A DNA stretch of 64,000 nt from Arenicola marina (GCA_964019135.1 OZ025264.1:5783935-5847934); one strand, 5' to 3'. Positions 11,376-24,664 are shown, counted from the first letter of the stretch. The notes: a model not told the origin generated them from the sequence alone. Numbers and translations: made by a program.

Positions 11376-11935
11376 TTGGTGTGTAACCTGACGATGTGAT
11401 GAAAAGAGAGGGAACCTTGATGACAGTGTCACTCGGGTTAAACCCGAGATACAGGCGATAGGTCAGATTGCTTCTCAATCCTGCTCTTGGATATGTCCTT
11501 GGACCAAAACTGGATTTGTAATGGTAGCAGTTTTTCACAAATCGGCACTTTGCGATGAAATCTCGAAGGAATGATTTGTGAATGTTGCTTGTGTTTTATT
11601 AGTCATGGTGACTGGGGCGGTCGGAACAAGAGAAAGTTTAGCTACCAGGACTAATAACGTCTCCCAACGATCAACAGGACCATTAATATCAGACTCTCCT
11701 ATCCAACCAGAGATATATGGCTTTTCTACCTACTAGCAGTCCATTAAATAAATATCGGTCCTGGCTTGCAAATTGCCATATATTATTCCGCTCATACCTT
11801 ATAACTCACCATTAGAATACTGGTCCTACCTTGAAACTGACCCGGGAAGTATCCGCCCTGCCTAGCAACCAATCAAGCGTCGCCATCGCTCGCGATACCA
11901 CCGTGACTGTGACTCGTCTGTGTTGTCTGGGCAAT
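11376..11935. other. intergenic, nothing recognised
   Basis: Unique sequence with no supported gene. Confidence 0.5.
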
Positions 11936-12100
11936 TGACGTGCGTTTAACCGAGAAATGTACGTGCGTATAACCGAGAAATATACGTGCGTATAACCGAG
12001 AAATTTACGTGCGTATAACCGACAAAAAATGTACGTGCGTATAACCGAGAAATTTACGTGCGTATAACCGAGAAATGTACGTGTGTATAACCGAGAGAAA
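11936..12100. repeat. 23-bp minisatellite, about 7 copies
   Basis: The unit is ACGTGCGTATAACCGAGAAA plus a variable trinucleotide (TGT, TAT, TTT). One unit carries a small A-rich insertion. Confidence 0.93.
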
Positions 12101-13549
12101 TCGGTGGATAAATAGGTTTGCAATGCTGCTCTGCCGTTGTACGGTCACTTTCTATCGTTCACCAGCCGCAGCGCCACGTCTCTGTGATTATTTAACCCGG
12201 CTTCACAATTTGTACTCGTGTTTCGCCTTCACACGGTGGCATTTTGTTATTGCATGCAAATTATTCTAGGTTGTGATATGTATTTTTCTCGAAATGATTC
12301 TACACGACGTGTGGGGTCAACCAGAGGCGGCGCAAAATGGCTGAGGGGAGGGGGGGGGCACGGTGTGGGGGGGGGGGCATAGACCCTATTGCTAACAAGA
12401 ACTAATAGTAGGGAATATGGTTTCCGCCTCTCGCCTCTCTCGCCTTCTCTCTGTCGTTTTGCAGATCCTGTATAGTTTCCGTATAAATATGGAGATGTGT
12501 GTTTCTTTATTGACAATACTATATTGGTTGAGCGTGCGTGTTTGGGACACAAACGCATGTGTATTAACCCGAGGCAATGTTTGTATAACCATGTAAACGG
12601 TAATCGTGTTATCGAATTCCGTACTATAGTTTCAGGGACCACAAGCCGTTGACGCCTTCGTTGTGATTAGGTCGCTAAAGTGGTATCAGAACTAAAATAG
12701 GGATGGATCAGTTTCAGTTGTTGCGCGAGATCAGGAAAATATTCCTGGTATTACTTAAGTAAATTTATTTTTGTCGAAAAAAAGATTAGGTCGCTAAGGT
12801 AGACTTGCTTTCATTTGGATAAGGGTTCGCGCGTAGTATACTATACTTAATGTAACACGGAGGGTGGATGAACCACTTTGCACAAATATTTGTCTCGTAC
12901 GTACACGAGATCATCTTCAAAATACTCCCTTCAAGGATTTTACTTGACATAGGTAGCCTCTATCTCTTGTAGTTTGATACTTGCCGTGTACTTTTGGGGA
13001 TTTTTTCCTGTTTGTGTGGCATACTCATTTTCACCGAGCCCCACTAGGGAAGCGAAACAATTTATCTAAGCCATAGCTTTAGCTACAGAGTTTAGTGTCT
13101 CAAATTCCATGTTCCTGTTTTACCGTGTCTGACAACAGAATATCTAAGCAATTCGAGCTGATAGTGGTTTCCTTGTAAACCAGATGTTTAAATTGGGTAT
13201 TAAACGCAAGAAATATCCTGCACTTTGAAGTACATGTAGCGTTGAAAGAATGTGTGAGACTGTTTTCAATAGAAACACGATGACCTATTTGAAATGCTTG
13301 TCTTTAAAACATGGTGTACTATGTAATCAGTCGTGTCGGTGACGAGCGTGTGACAGCATATCGTGGGTGAGCCATGCCGTTCGATATAGTTGTTGGCTGA
13401 GTGGGTTCGTATGGATAGGGGCGCCACCTTTAGGAAGATTCCAGTAGAATGATGATCTGCACGATTTGCATGTCACGGTGGGTCAAGGTCAAGGCCGCAT
13501 TGTCTATGTATAACTGTGTAAACATGATAATCTGATCGAGATGGAGGTC

Positions 13550-13690
13550 ACTTCGTCAAAGAGGTGACTAATAGAGGTGACTTTAATAGACCTGACTCTA
13601 ATAGACGTGACTTTCTCATAGAGGTGACTCTTATAGAAGTCACCGTCTTATAGAGGTGACCCACCTATGACCTCTTAAAGAGGTAACCAT
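13550..13690. repeat. degenerate short tandem repeat
   Basis: About seven loose copies of a TAATAGAGGTGACTnn-type motif with variable spacing (about 15-22 bp). Divergence is high. Confidence 0.6.
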
Positions 13691-15010
13691 GTTGGCTGTA
13701 GTGGTCGTTTTATATGAGTGAAACTGATTCTTAAAGTATCTTTTCCTGAAGGTTATTATTCCCAGCATCTGCACACGGCCCTCTTCTCTCCTCCGTTCAT
13801 TCAGCGTCACTGGCGTTGTCGTCCAAGGGAGGATTTGCCTGAGTGTGCGTTTGTATGTGGGATAAACCTGTGTATGGTTGGGTGGCGATGTGTACGGGAG
13901 GGGAGGGGAGGGTAGGGTATGGGAGGGGAGGGGAGGGGAGGGGCTGTGAACCTATGGGATGTCACGTAATGCCAGTGCCTTACCGGTCACGTATCTGTAT
14001 ACTAACGTCGCGTAACGTCTCGTAACGTAGCCCGCCCATGTGTCCACCAACGCCGCTGTAGGTAGCTTCATGTGTCCATCCTATCGGATTTCTCTCCCTC
14101 TGTGGATATATTTCAAAGTATTGTGGAAAAATAGTGCAGGAAATAAGGGACTTCAATTGAACCTTCACTGTACACGAATTATGTGATTTTTTGGTTGAAG
14201 TGTTCGGAATATAGATTCCCTCGGTGGAAATATTGAAGATAAACTATTTTGCTCAGTATGAAGGACTATAGTAACTTCAATTCAATAAATAAAGTGTCCT
14301 CAATATTAATGGTACAATACCACCGTAAGTTGAGGTGGGTCGACAATAGATGTTAACGATAAAACCAGAATCGATTTTCGCAGTCAAAGTGAAATCTTCA
14401 GACATGTTGCCTGAGACATGGTTCAGCCGCTAAACCTTGTCATTATTCGCTCAGCGACTGGCCTTTCCTGCTTCCTATAATACTGACTTGGGTGGCGAAA
14501 AACCCTTACGCGTAAGATAATGTTTGTATTTTATTTTGTAATCGATGTAAAACGCCAGGCCTCTTTTTTTTTTTTTTTATAAAATCTTATTTAATTCCAT
14601 ATTATTTTAGGCGCTATTACTGTGTCGGCAATAGTTGTGAAGCATAAATATTATTAGTATTATATCTATGTAAAGTGTTTTATTCTGGTATTTAGGCCCC
14701 ATCACCATGTTGGCAATTCATGACATTATGAACTACAGACAGTTAGATATATAGATATAATATAAGTAGTTGAACGACGCTTCCGTCTTGGTTTTCTTAA
14801 CGTAAGCACACCATATGTGTGGTTTACATGCGTTGGCCCTGCGAGATTAAACTACATAGCATGTATCCCAATGTGTATCACTGTACTTTGGTCCACATCC
14901 GGGAACTGGTCGACTGTGACGTCATGGATATGATATGGAGCAGGAACGTGGCCTTACAATACACAGTATCAGTTCACCATGTACTTGATGTGGTCCATCT
15001 TCATTGTTAT

Positions 15011-15090
15011 AGCATATGGAATGTAATATTGTAGTAATGGTAGGTGTGAGTAATACGTGAGCTATGCTGAAACAGTGGAAGAACGACCTA
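15011..15090 (+). mobile_element. interspersed core element, copy 1
   Basis: Contains GTAGTAATGGTAGGTGTGAG, then TAATACGTGAGCTATGCTGA. It shares a core of about 55 bp with sites near 15847, 41511 and 63779. No coding potential is seen. It may be the conserved domain or tail of a SINE. Confidence 0.55.
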
Positions 15091-15824
15091 TATAATGTCG
15101 CTGGTTATCATAATAGATAAATGATATGGGTGTCACTTGGGCTAGTCCAAATCAAGTCATGGTAACGCTGGCTGTCGAGTAGAATCATATACTGAACCAC
15201 TCGTTATAGTTTGACACCCTATACTCTAAAAGTTAAGGCAGCCTGTTTACACGATGTTACCTTCAGACTCGTTTTTTTTCGAAATATCACGCTGGATTCT
15301 TGACTTACATTTGATTTTACTTTCAGGTGACAGTAAATTATTGACGTAATATCATATCATAATTTGTTATTATATATTTAACATTCCTTCATTGAGTTTG
15401 AAGTAAGTCTTCTCGAAAACTGGCTTGTGGCATTTATATGTAGTCGCCGACAAGTGCGTGTTCTCTGTTTGTAATGGTTAATCATCATATATGCAACTGA
15501 AATCTTCAGTCTATTTCCAACGGTTGAGGAAATTTATGTTGTTTTGGAGTGAAATTGTAATGAAGCCTCTTGCATGTGTTTAATATTTGTTATGGCGCAA
15601 TATCAAATTAAGCCAAATATCGATGAGTGGTTTGTTTACATACAAGACGACTATTTGTACTTTTGTGTCGATTACTTTGTATTGCTGTAAAACACTAATT
15701 GCTTCTGATGGGAATTTACGACATTACGGGATGGCCTAATATCATGGTATACATCGTGCTCTCTACTTAAGAACCTCATCACACCACGAAAGTAACTTCT
15801 TCCTTGTTAGAGCCCGCGATATAG

Positions 15825-15897
15825 ATTGTTGTAGTAAATGGTAGCTGTGAGTCATACGTGAGCTATGTTGGCGCAAGGTTTCGACCTGACATGGAAA
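15825..15897 (+). mobile_element. interspersed core element, copy 2
   Basis: Contains TTGTAGTAAATGGTAGCTGT, then GAGTCATACGTGAGCTATG, and later TCGACCTGACATGGA followed by an A-run. This is the most complete match to the consensus of the four copies. Confidence 0.6.
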
Positions 15898-16711
15898 AAA
15901 ACGAATCGGACTAGCTGTTGTTGGAGTATAATTTAGTTTGATCTCTCACCGTCCGTTTGGAAGTCTGACAGTGTATGCCCCTCCCAATGGCGGTGCATTC
16001 ATTTCAGTTCAAAAAATATTAAAAATTGTTATTTTGTCCCGACCTAGAGAGCAGCGCCCTCTAGTGTGGTTAGCAACAACGATTTCGTTACTAACCGGAA
16101 GTGCTCATCTCGACGCTGTAGCTTTTCTTAACGGGTTTGGGTTTGTGTATATAGAGGGTTTATATATATATAGATATAATATGTGTGCCTGTGTGTGTGT
16201 ATTTCGCACATAGAAAACTATTTTTCCTGTTTGTATGCTGTACGCACATGGATGAATGTCCCTTACGTGTGAAAAATGCGAGTAAACTGAAGCCCCCCCC
16301 CCCGACCCTCCCCACCCTCCACGACTCATTGCCTGGGACGTCAACACATCCGGGTCTCACTGTGTTCTTTATCCGTGTGATCTAGGTCGGTGGACGCATG
16401 CGCGTTAGTTTCAGAATGCCGTAGGACGTTGACTGATCTAGGAAAACAAAAGTGACTGCGTGTAAAGTTTGCTCCCCGTGTATGAGGAACTCAAATAAAT
16501 CAAAATGATATAGTTACTTTCGGGCTTGTCTTGTTCATATATATATCCAAGTCACGGATCATCTCAAGGACGTCAGTCATAAGGCCTAATAGGGGTCTCC
16601 CGTCGGGGGGGGGGGGGGGTCGTGTCAAACACGAACAGACCAGTTTTACCTCTATCGCCTAACATTATTGTTGAATTGATTGTAGTTTTTAGGCCCATTT
16701 TGCTCCTCACC

Positions 16712-19700
16712 CGAGGACTTAACTAGGTGAAGGAGCCTCCGAGGACCGAACTAGGTGAAGGGGCCTCCGAGGACTGAACTAGGTGAAGGAGCCTCCGAGG
16801 ACTGAACTAGGTGAAGGAGCCTCCGAGGACTGAACTAGGTGAAGGAGCCTCAGAGGACTGAACTGGGTGAAGGAGCCTCCGAGGACTGAACTAGGTGAAG
16901 GAGCCTCCGAGGACTGAACCAGGTGAAGGAGCCTCCGAGAACTGAACTAGGTGAAGGAGCCTCCGAGGACTGAACTAGGTGAAGGAGCCTCGCGAGGACT
17001 GAACTAGGTGAAGGAGCCTCGCGAGGACTGAACTAGGTGAAGGAGCCTCCGAGGACTGAACTAGGTGAAGGAGCCTCGCGAGGACTGAACTAGGTGAAGG
17101 AGCCTCCGAGGACTGAACTAGTTGAAGGAGCCTCCGAGGACGGAACTAGGTGAAGGAGCCTCCGAGGACTGAACTAGGTGAAGGAGCCTCCGAGGACTGA
17201 ACTAGGTGAAGGAGCCTCCGAGGACTGAGCTGGGTCAAGGAGCCTCCGAGGACTGAACTAGGTGAAGGACCCTCCGAGGACTGAACTATGTGAAGGAGCC
17301 TCCGAGGACTGAGCTGGGTGAAGGAGCCTCCGAGGACTGAACTAGGTGAAGGAGCCTCGCGAGGACTGAACTAGGTGAAGGAGCCTCCGAGGACTGAACT
17401 AGTTGAAGGAGCCTCCGAGGACTGAACTAGTTGAAGGAGCCTCCGAGGACTGAACTAGGTGAAGGAGCCTCCGAGGACTGAACTAGGTGAAGGAGCCTCC
17501 GAGGACTGAGCTGGGTCAAGGAGCCTCCGAGGACTGAACTAGGTGAAGGAGCCTCCGAGGACTGAACTATGTGAAGGAGCCTCCGAGGACTGAGCTGGGT
17601 GAAGGAGCCTCCGAGGACTGAACTAGGTGAAGGAGCCTCGCGAGGACTGAACTAGGTGAAGGAGCCTCCGAGGACTGAACTAGTTGAAGGAGCCTCCGAG
17701 GACTGAACTAGTTGAAGGAGCCTCCGAGGACTGAACTAGGTGAAGGAGCCTCCGAGGACTGAACTAGGTGAAGGAGCCTCCGAGGACTGAACTAGTTGAA
17801 GGAGCCTCCGAGGACTGAACTAGTTGAAGGAGCCTCCGAGGACTGAACTAGGTGAAGGAGCCTCCGAGGACTGAACTAGGTGAAGGAGCCTCGCGAGGAC
17901 TGAACTAGGTGAAGGAGCCTCCGAGGACTGAACTAGTTGAAGGAGCCTCCGAGGACTGAACTAGTTGAAGGAGCCTCCGAGGACTGAACTAGGTGAAGGA
18001 GCCTCCGAGGACTGAACTAGGTGAAGGAGCCTCCGAGGACTGAACTAGGTGAAGGAGCCTCCGAGGACTGAGCTGGGTCAAGGAGCCTCCGAGGACTGAA
18101 CTAGGTGAAGGAGCCTCCGAGGACTAAACTAGGTGAAGGAGCCTCAGAGGACTGAACTAGGTGAAGGAGCCTCCGAGGCCTGAACTAGGTGAAGGAGCCT
18201 CCGAGGACTGAACTAGGTGAAGGAGCCTCCGAGGACTGAACTAGGTGAAGGAGCTTCCGAGGACGGAACTAGGTGAAGGAGCCTCCGAGGACTGAACTAG
18301 GTGAAGGAGCCTCCGAGGACTGAACTAGGTGAAGGAGCCTCGCGAGGACTGAACTAGGTGAAGGAGCCTCCGAGGACTGAACTAGGTGAAGGAGCTTCCG
18401 AGGACTGAACTAGGTGAAGGAGCCTCCGAGGACTGAACTATGTGAAGGAGCCTCCGAGGACTAAACTAGGTGAAGGAGCCTCAGAGGACTGAACTAGGTG
18501 AAGGAGCCTCCGAGGCCTGAACTAGGTGAAGGAGCTTCCGAGGACTGAACTAGGTGAAGGAGCCTCCGAGGACTGAACTAGGTGAAGGAGCCTCCGAGGA
18601 CTAAACTAGGTGAAGGAGCCTCAGAGGACTGAACTAGGTGAAGGAGCCTCCGAGGACTGAACTAGGTGAAGGAGCCTCCGAGGACTAAACTAGGTGAAGG
18701 AGCTTCCGAGGACTGAACTAGGTGAAGGAGCCTCCGAGAACTAAACTAGGTGAAGGAGCATCCGAGGAATGAACTAGGTGAAGGAGCCTCCGAGGACTGA
18801 ACTAGGTGAAGGAGCCTCCGAGGAGTGAACTAGGTGAAGGAGCCTCAGAGGACTGAACTAGGTGAAGGAGCCTCCGAGGACTGAACTGGGTCAAGGAGCC
18901 TCCGAGGACTGAACTAGGTGAAGGAGCCTCTGAGGACTGAGCTGGGTGAAGGAGCCTCCGAGGACTGAACTAGGTGAACGAGCTTCCGAGGACTGAACTA
19001 GGTGAAGGAGCCTCAGAGGACTGAACTAGGTGAAGGAGCCTCCGAGGACTGAACTGGGTGAAGGAGCCTCCGAGGACTGAGCTGGGTGAAGGAGCCTCCG
19101 AGGACTGAACTAGGTGAAGGAGCATCTGAGGAATGAACTAGGTGAAGGAGCCTCCGAGGACTGAACTAGGTGAAGGAGCATCCGAGGACTGAACTAGGTG
19201 AAGGAGCCTCCGAGGCCTGAACTAGGTGAAGGAGCCTCCGAGGACTAAACTAGGTGAAGGAGCCTCCGAGGACTGAACTAGGTGAAGGAGCCTCCGAGGA
19301 CTGAACTAGGTGAAGGAGCCTCCGAGGACTGAACTAGGTGAAGGAGCCTCCGAGGACTGAACTAGGTGAAGGAGCCTCCGAGGACTGAACTAGGTGAAGG
19401 AGCCTCCGAGGACTAAACTAGGTGAAGGAGCCTCAGAGGACTGAACTAGGTGAAGGAGCCTCCGAGGACTGAACTAGGTGAAGGAGCCTCCGAGGACTAA
19501 ACTAGGTGAAGGAGCTTCCGAGGACTGAACTAGGTGAAGGAGCCTCCGAGAACTAAACTAGGTGAAGGAGCCTCAGAGGACTGAACTAGGTGAAGAAGCC
19601 TCCGAGGACTGAACTGGGTGAAGGAGCCTCCGAGGACTGAACTAGGTGAAGGAGCCTCCGAGGACTGAACTGGGTCAAGGAGCCTCCGAGGACTGAACTA

Positions 19701-20932
19701 GGTGAAGGAGCCTCCGAGGACTGAACTAGGTGAAGGAGCATCCGAGGAATGAACTAGGTGAAGGAGCCTCCGAGGACTGAACTAGGTGAAGGAGCCTCCG
19801 AGGACTGAACTAGGTGAAGGAGTCTCAGAGGACTGAACTAGGTGAAGGAGCCTCCGAGGACTGAACTGGGTCAAGGAGCCTCCGAGGACTGAACTAGGTG
19901 AAGGAGCCTCTGAGGACTGAGCTGGGTGAAGGAGCCTCCGAGGACTGAACTAGGTGAAGGAGCCTCCGAGAACTAAACTAGGTGAAGGAGCCTCAGAGGA
20001 CTGAACTAGGTGAAGGAGCCTCCGAGGACTGAACTGGGTGAAGGAGCCTCCGAGGACTGAGCTGGGTGAAGGAGCCTCCGAGGACTGAACTAGGTGAAGG
20101 AGCATCTGAGGAATGAACTAGGTGAAGGAGCCTCCGAGAACTGAACTAGGTGAAGGAGCCTCCGAGGACTGAACTAGGTGAAGGAGCCTCAGAGGACTGA
20201 ACTAGGTGAAGGAGCCTCCGAGGACTGAACTGGGTCAAGGAGCCTCCGAGGACTGAACTAGGTGAAGGAGCCTCTGAGGACTGAGCTGGGTAATGGAGCC
20301 TCCGAGGACTGAACTAGGTGAAGGAGCCTCCGAGGACTGAACTAGGTGAAGGAGCCTCCGAGGACTGAACTGGGTCAAGGAGCCTCCGAGGCCTGAACTA
20401 GGTGAAGGAGCCTCCGAGGACTGAACTAGGTGAAGGAGCCTCCGAGGACTGAACTAGGTGAAGGAGCCTCCGAGGACTGAACTAGGTGAAGGAGCCTCGC
20501 GAGGACTGAACTAGGTGAAGGAGCCTCCGAGGACTGAACTGGGTCAAGGAGCCTCCGAGGACTGAACTAGGTGAAGGAGCCTCCGAGGACTGAACTAGGT
20601 GAAGGAGCCTCCGAGGACTGAACTAGGTGAAGGAGCTTCCGAGGACTGAACTAGGTGAAGGAGCCTCCGAGGACTGAACTAGGTGAAGGAGCCTCCGAGG
20701 ACTGAACTAGGTGAAGGAGCCTCCGAGGACTGAACTGGGTCAAGGAGCCTCCGAGGACTGAACTAGGTGAAGGAGCCTCCGAGGACTGAACTAGGTGAAG
20801 GAGCCTCCGAGGACTGAACTAGGTGAAGGAGCCTCCGAGGACTAAACTAGGTGAAGGAGCCTCCGAGGACTGAACTAGGTGAAGGAGCCTCCGAGGACTG
20901 AACTAGGTGAAGGAGCCTCCGAGGACAATGAA
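16712..20932. repeat. 28-bp minisatellite, about 150 copies
   Basis: The unit is GGACTGAACTAGGTGAAGGA followed by GCCTCCGA; a 29-bp variant has GCCTCGCGA. Both strands are rich in stops, so no open frame exists. Blocks of variant units recur: the GAGCTGGGTCAAGG variant with its neighbours at about 17226 reappears about 281 bp later near 17507. This shows multi-unit duplication. It is the largest intergenic array in the window. Confidence 0.98.
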
Positions 20933-21035
20933 TGGCTTGGGATAGGACTGCCCAGATCGGGTTTCGAACCAGGCACGTTCAATCCGTCACTCGACTGAAC
21001 AGACACCGCAAGGTTCTAGTCGGGCCAGAATCATG
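20933..21035 (-). mobile_element. possible tRNA-derived SINE head
   Basis: On the minus strand GGTTCGAAACC (20970-20960) matches a B box, and about 35-40 bp upstream TGTTCAGTCGAGTGACGG is an acceptable A box. It directly abuts the end of the 28-bp array. No full tRNA fold was established. Confidence 0.45.
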
Positions 21036-21540
21036 ACTTGAGATGCATGGACCGTCTTGAACAGTTAAAACAAATGAATACATGGGCGGATACAGGGGGT
21101 CCCCGTCTGTCTCCCGTCGTGCTTCTGTTCAAACTACAATTTTAATAACATAGCTTAAGACACCGGAATTAAGGTTCGATGTATAATAGTTCTCCTGATA
21201 TAGAATAAAATATGAAAAATGGCGGCCATTTTTAAAATGGCCACCATGGCCAACAGAGAAATTTCCCAGACCGCCAACTTTTTTGTTGTTAACACGGGTC
21301 ATCTTAAGACCTCAAAATAGGTGGCATACTTTCATTATAAAAATCCCGCGGGATCCCCGATGCTCCCTGGCTGTAAGCAAAAATGGTGAGTTGCTAAAGA
21401 TTGATACAAGGTAGCTATATATATTATTATATTATACATATATATAATTATTATTATATTATATTATATATATATTATTATTATTATATCACTTTGGTAA
21501 CGTTACGTTATGATACAAGCTTGGTAGGCCTCAATCTAAT
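21036..21540. other. intergenic, AT dinucleotide tract
   Basis: Holds a short palindromic ATGGCGGCCAT followed by ATGGCCACCATGGCC (21220-21256) and an (AT)-rich microsatellite at about 21415-21490. No gene is seen. Confidence 0.5.
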
Positions 21541-22410
21541 TACGCTAATCTGCTAATCTACAGTGCGTGTGTTCTAAGTAGCCTGCTGTATGGCAGTGAA
21601 ACGTGGACCACATATTGTGGCCAAGAAAAAAAGTTAAATAACTTCCATCTTCGTTGCCTGCGAAACACTTTAGGCATTTCTTGGCAAGACAAGGTAACAA
21701 ATGCCGACGTGTTAGCCAGGGCCTACCTACCAAGCATTGTTGTTCTTGTGAAACAACGACGTCTTCGTTGGCTGGCTTGAAAACGTTCATTGAATGCAAG
21801 ATAAACGCATTCCAAAGGATGTGCTTTTGTGAGCTTGCCGATGGCCAAAGCTCAGGTTTAAGGATATTTGCAAGCGTGACATAAAGGCTTTCGGCATCAA
21901 TACAAATTTTTTGGGAAGACCTAGCATTCGAAAAGAGGGAATGGTTACGTGTCGTGCGTGAGGAATGGCCCACCACGACTAGGGCCCCAGAGGGGCTTTT
22001 TCGACACGGCGACACGGCGATTTTTAAAATCGACAACGCGACATTGGGGTTGTCTTAGAATCGACATGCGACCCTAAGACTTAGCGACACGCGACATGGA
22101 CCTTTTCTTAAAATCGACACGCGACATGGCTACCACCCCCCCCCCCCACCCCCTCAGGGGCCCTACGACTGGCTCTGATTTGAGAAACTGCACTCGAAAC
22201 GCTAATCTAGGCACCCAGTGAGTACAAACCAAGACCTATCAACAGGTCATCGATGCGACGACTGCGGGAAGCTCTGTCGGTCACAGATTGGCTTATTCAG
22301 TCATAAGCGCAAATGCCGCGACGCAAATCGTATCACTTGAATTCAAAGAAAGCTGCCAAATCCATCGTCTTTCGCAGACGGATGGATGCCAACAACGGGC
22401 CTTAATCTCA
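21541..22410 (+). mobile_element. LINE 3' fragment (reverse transcriptase C-terminus), decayed
   Basis: Translating the plus strand from about 21560 gives SLLYGSETWTTYCGQEKKLN, then FHLRCLRNTLGISWQDKVTN and VKQRRLRWLA. This is the typical end of RTE/jockey-like non-LTR reverse transcriptase ORFs. A TGA follows at about 21779, and the homologous reading (FKDICKRDIKAFGINTN) continues in another frame, so the copy is broken. After a MITE insertion (21981-22164), CDDCGKLCRSQIGLFSHKRK is the zinc-finger-like C-terminus typical of this LINE group. No 5' part is present. A 30-bp repeat follows at the 3' side. Confidence 0.85.
21981..22164. mobile_element. MITE-like element, copy 1 (inserted in LINE)
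   Basis: 184 bp, starting AGGGCCCCAGAGGGG and ending CCCCTCAGGGGCCCT, which form terminal inverted repeats. It is flanked by a perfect 6-bp duplication ACGACT (21975-21980 and 22165-22170) that interrupts the LINE sequence. The interior is made of CGACAC/CGACAT words. No ORF is seen. Confidence 0.75.
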
Positions 22411-22560
22411 CGCCCCGATGACGTCATGATGCAGTTTATACGCCCCGATGACGTCATGATGCAGTTTATACGCCACGATGACGTCATGATGCAGTTTATA
22501 CGCCCCGATGACGTCATGATGCAGTTTATACGCCACGATGACGTCATGATGCAGTTTATA
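22411..22560. repeat. 30-bp tandem repeat with CRE palindromes, 5 copies
   Basis: Five 30-bp units, identical except for CGCCCC/CGCCAC at the start. Each holds GATGACGTCATGATG, which includes the 8-bp palindrome TGACGTCA, the consensus cAMP-response element. It follows immediately after the LINE 3' end, so it may be the LINE's own 3' repeat and not a host enhancer. Confidence 0.95.
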
Positions 22561-22639
22561 AATTCGCTCTTCACCAGTGTCGTAATTTTGTAGGAGGAAT
22601 TTTTTTGCCTGCGTAGGTTTATATGAGTAGGCTATTACG

Positions 22640-23270
22640 TATCGTCGGTGCCCGTACATCCCATAATACGCACACCTGCAAACCTATGTTATAGGTATCC
22701 TCAAAACCTACATTATAGGTCCTCATAAATCCCATATTACGGACATCCGCAAACCTAGATTAGAGGAATCCGTAAATCCCATATTACTGACACCCGCAAA
22801 CGTATATTACATGTATCCGTAAATCCCATATTACGGACACCCGCAAACGTATATTACAAGTGCCCGTCAACCCCATATTGCGAACACCTGTAATGATATA
22901 GGCCTACTACAGGTACCCGTAAATGTTATATTATGATCAATTATGGATACCCAATTGGCACCATATTACGTCTACCCACAGAGCCATGTTACATCTTACA
23001 TGTAAACGGAATGTCACAAGTACCCATTAATCTATCTTACACACACCTTGAAATCAACGCCACAAATAGCTGTAAATCGATACAAAGCCTATAGCCACCT
23101 GTAAACTTAATATTGAGGTACCCGCGTATACCTCATATACCGAGTACATAAAAGCCCACATACGGCGGAGATGCCCTTAAACCCATATCTCAGTTACCTA
23201 TAAACCCATCTCAGTTACCCATAAACCCATATCTCAGTTACCCATAAAACGATATGACCTATGGGCCCAA
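22640..23270. repeat. degenerate ~47-bp repeat with ~23-bp half units
   Basis: Alternating motifs such as CCGTAAATCCCATATTACGG and CACCCGCAAACGTATATTAC recur with strong divergence. It appears to be an old array. Confidence 0.75.
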
Positions 23271-23680
23271 ATTAAATATACCCGTCAAGACGTGTTAGAT
23301 TATGTTAATTATGTAATGTAAACGCCGTGCTGTGAATATGTACTGCAATGGCATCTTACGTATATACGGGTAAGTTACATCGCACTGCCTTAGGGGCGAC
23401 ATGTTACGTGGCAGTACGTCCTAGGGCCTTCCGCTGTTTGTTTGCGTAAGCCCTAGCTGGTGGGGCTCTGGTGCGAACCTACTGTTTACACCTGACTGAA
23501 ACTCAGCTTTCCTTATCACTACATATGCCTATCATTGACACTGTCTGTAAATATAGATAATCGATAGTAATACTGCGAAAGTCATATGATGAAGTATATG
23601 TATATATATATACCACCTCTCTCTCTTTTTGTTCCTTTCTTTCTACTATGTCACTCTTCCCCTTTGCCCCCCTGTGTTTT

Positions 23681-23850
<170 letters not shown>

Positions 23851-24444
23851 CCAGTTTGGTGTATGTAACACCTCCGTGTGTTTATCGATCCATCCTGCCA
23901 TAACCACATAATCTAGGTAACCTTGACAACCGATTAACGCAGGGTCACCCCGTCCCGTATAATCGCCACAGGTTCAAAGGTCAAGATATAAGTAAAACCT
24001 AATATTCACTGCATTTTATATGAGCTCAATCAATGAAGCCCCCAAGAGGCATACTGACATAGCATATACTCCCTACTATAATAGACTTCTACGGGGAACT
24101 TCGTGTTGAGTATATATGGGCCTACACACAGCACTGAATGTAGAACGCATTGGCTTTGAGTGATGACTGATTTGGAGTTGATTTTCTCTCGAATCACGGA
24201 CATATTTATTAGGCACAGTCTGTTACGTCAGGATTCATGTAACCCACATTTAAGCAGTCGTTCAGTCGTTCGAACAGTGGACTTCTCTTGTACCTGGAAG
24301 TCGGCCATTAGCTGAATTTAGTAGGCCTATATTGTTGTGATACATATTAGTCATTTCAACTCGTGTTGGATTATAAATCGACCAGTTGAAAAAAAAAATC
24401 GGCGAATTGAACGGCGTACAACATATACATTGGACACGGCCACC
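23851..24444 (+). other. 5' flank of the CRAL-TRIO gene
   Basis: TATATATG at 24111-24118 is a possible TATA element 327 bp upstream of the ATG, but the transcription start was not located. No other gene is seen. Confidence 0.35.
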
Positions 24445-24664
24445 ATGACGACGTATGAGGAGCCACCGCCGCTCCCGGTGACGGACCCTAGTGACCGACG
24501 GTTCGAGCTGGTGATGCGTGACGAGGATTATGTGTGTGAGTTGGATGAGGGTAGCGTTACTAAGGCGAGGAAGGAGCTGGGGGAGGACCCCCGTGACCGA
24601 CTGAAGGCTGTGGAGGCCCTCAGAGACTGGATCCAGGCCCAGGGACACCTCAGGAGTCGCATAG
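24445..24664 (+). CDS. CRAL-TRIO gene exon 1 (start)
   Basis: Start codon to phase 1; the donor is GTGAGG. It encodes 73 residues beginning MTTYEEPPPLPVTDPSDRRF, an acidic/proline-rich leader, then the first N-domain helices. Confidence 0.9.

Larger units (their letters stand above)
12101..16711. other. intergenic stretch, no gene recognised
   Basis: 4.6 kb of mainly AT-rich sequence. Local features are a degenerate run of ATAGAGGTGACT-like motifs (13550-13690), a GGGAGGGGAGG tract (13895-13945), two copies of the interspersed core described separately (15046 and 15847), a C-run near 16295 and a G-run near 16605. Open frames are short, with no recognisable protein. Confidence 0.5.

Noticed and set aside
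10723-11538. Overlapping minus frames reading HHQWLYVFTRSIQP
   Set aside because: The same 41-bp unit is read in all three frames, so none is specific.
22411-22560. CRISPR-like array
   Set aside because: The 30-bp units are directly contiguous with no unique spacers, and the genome is animal.
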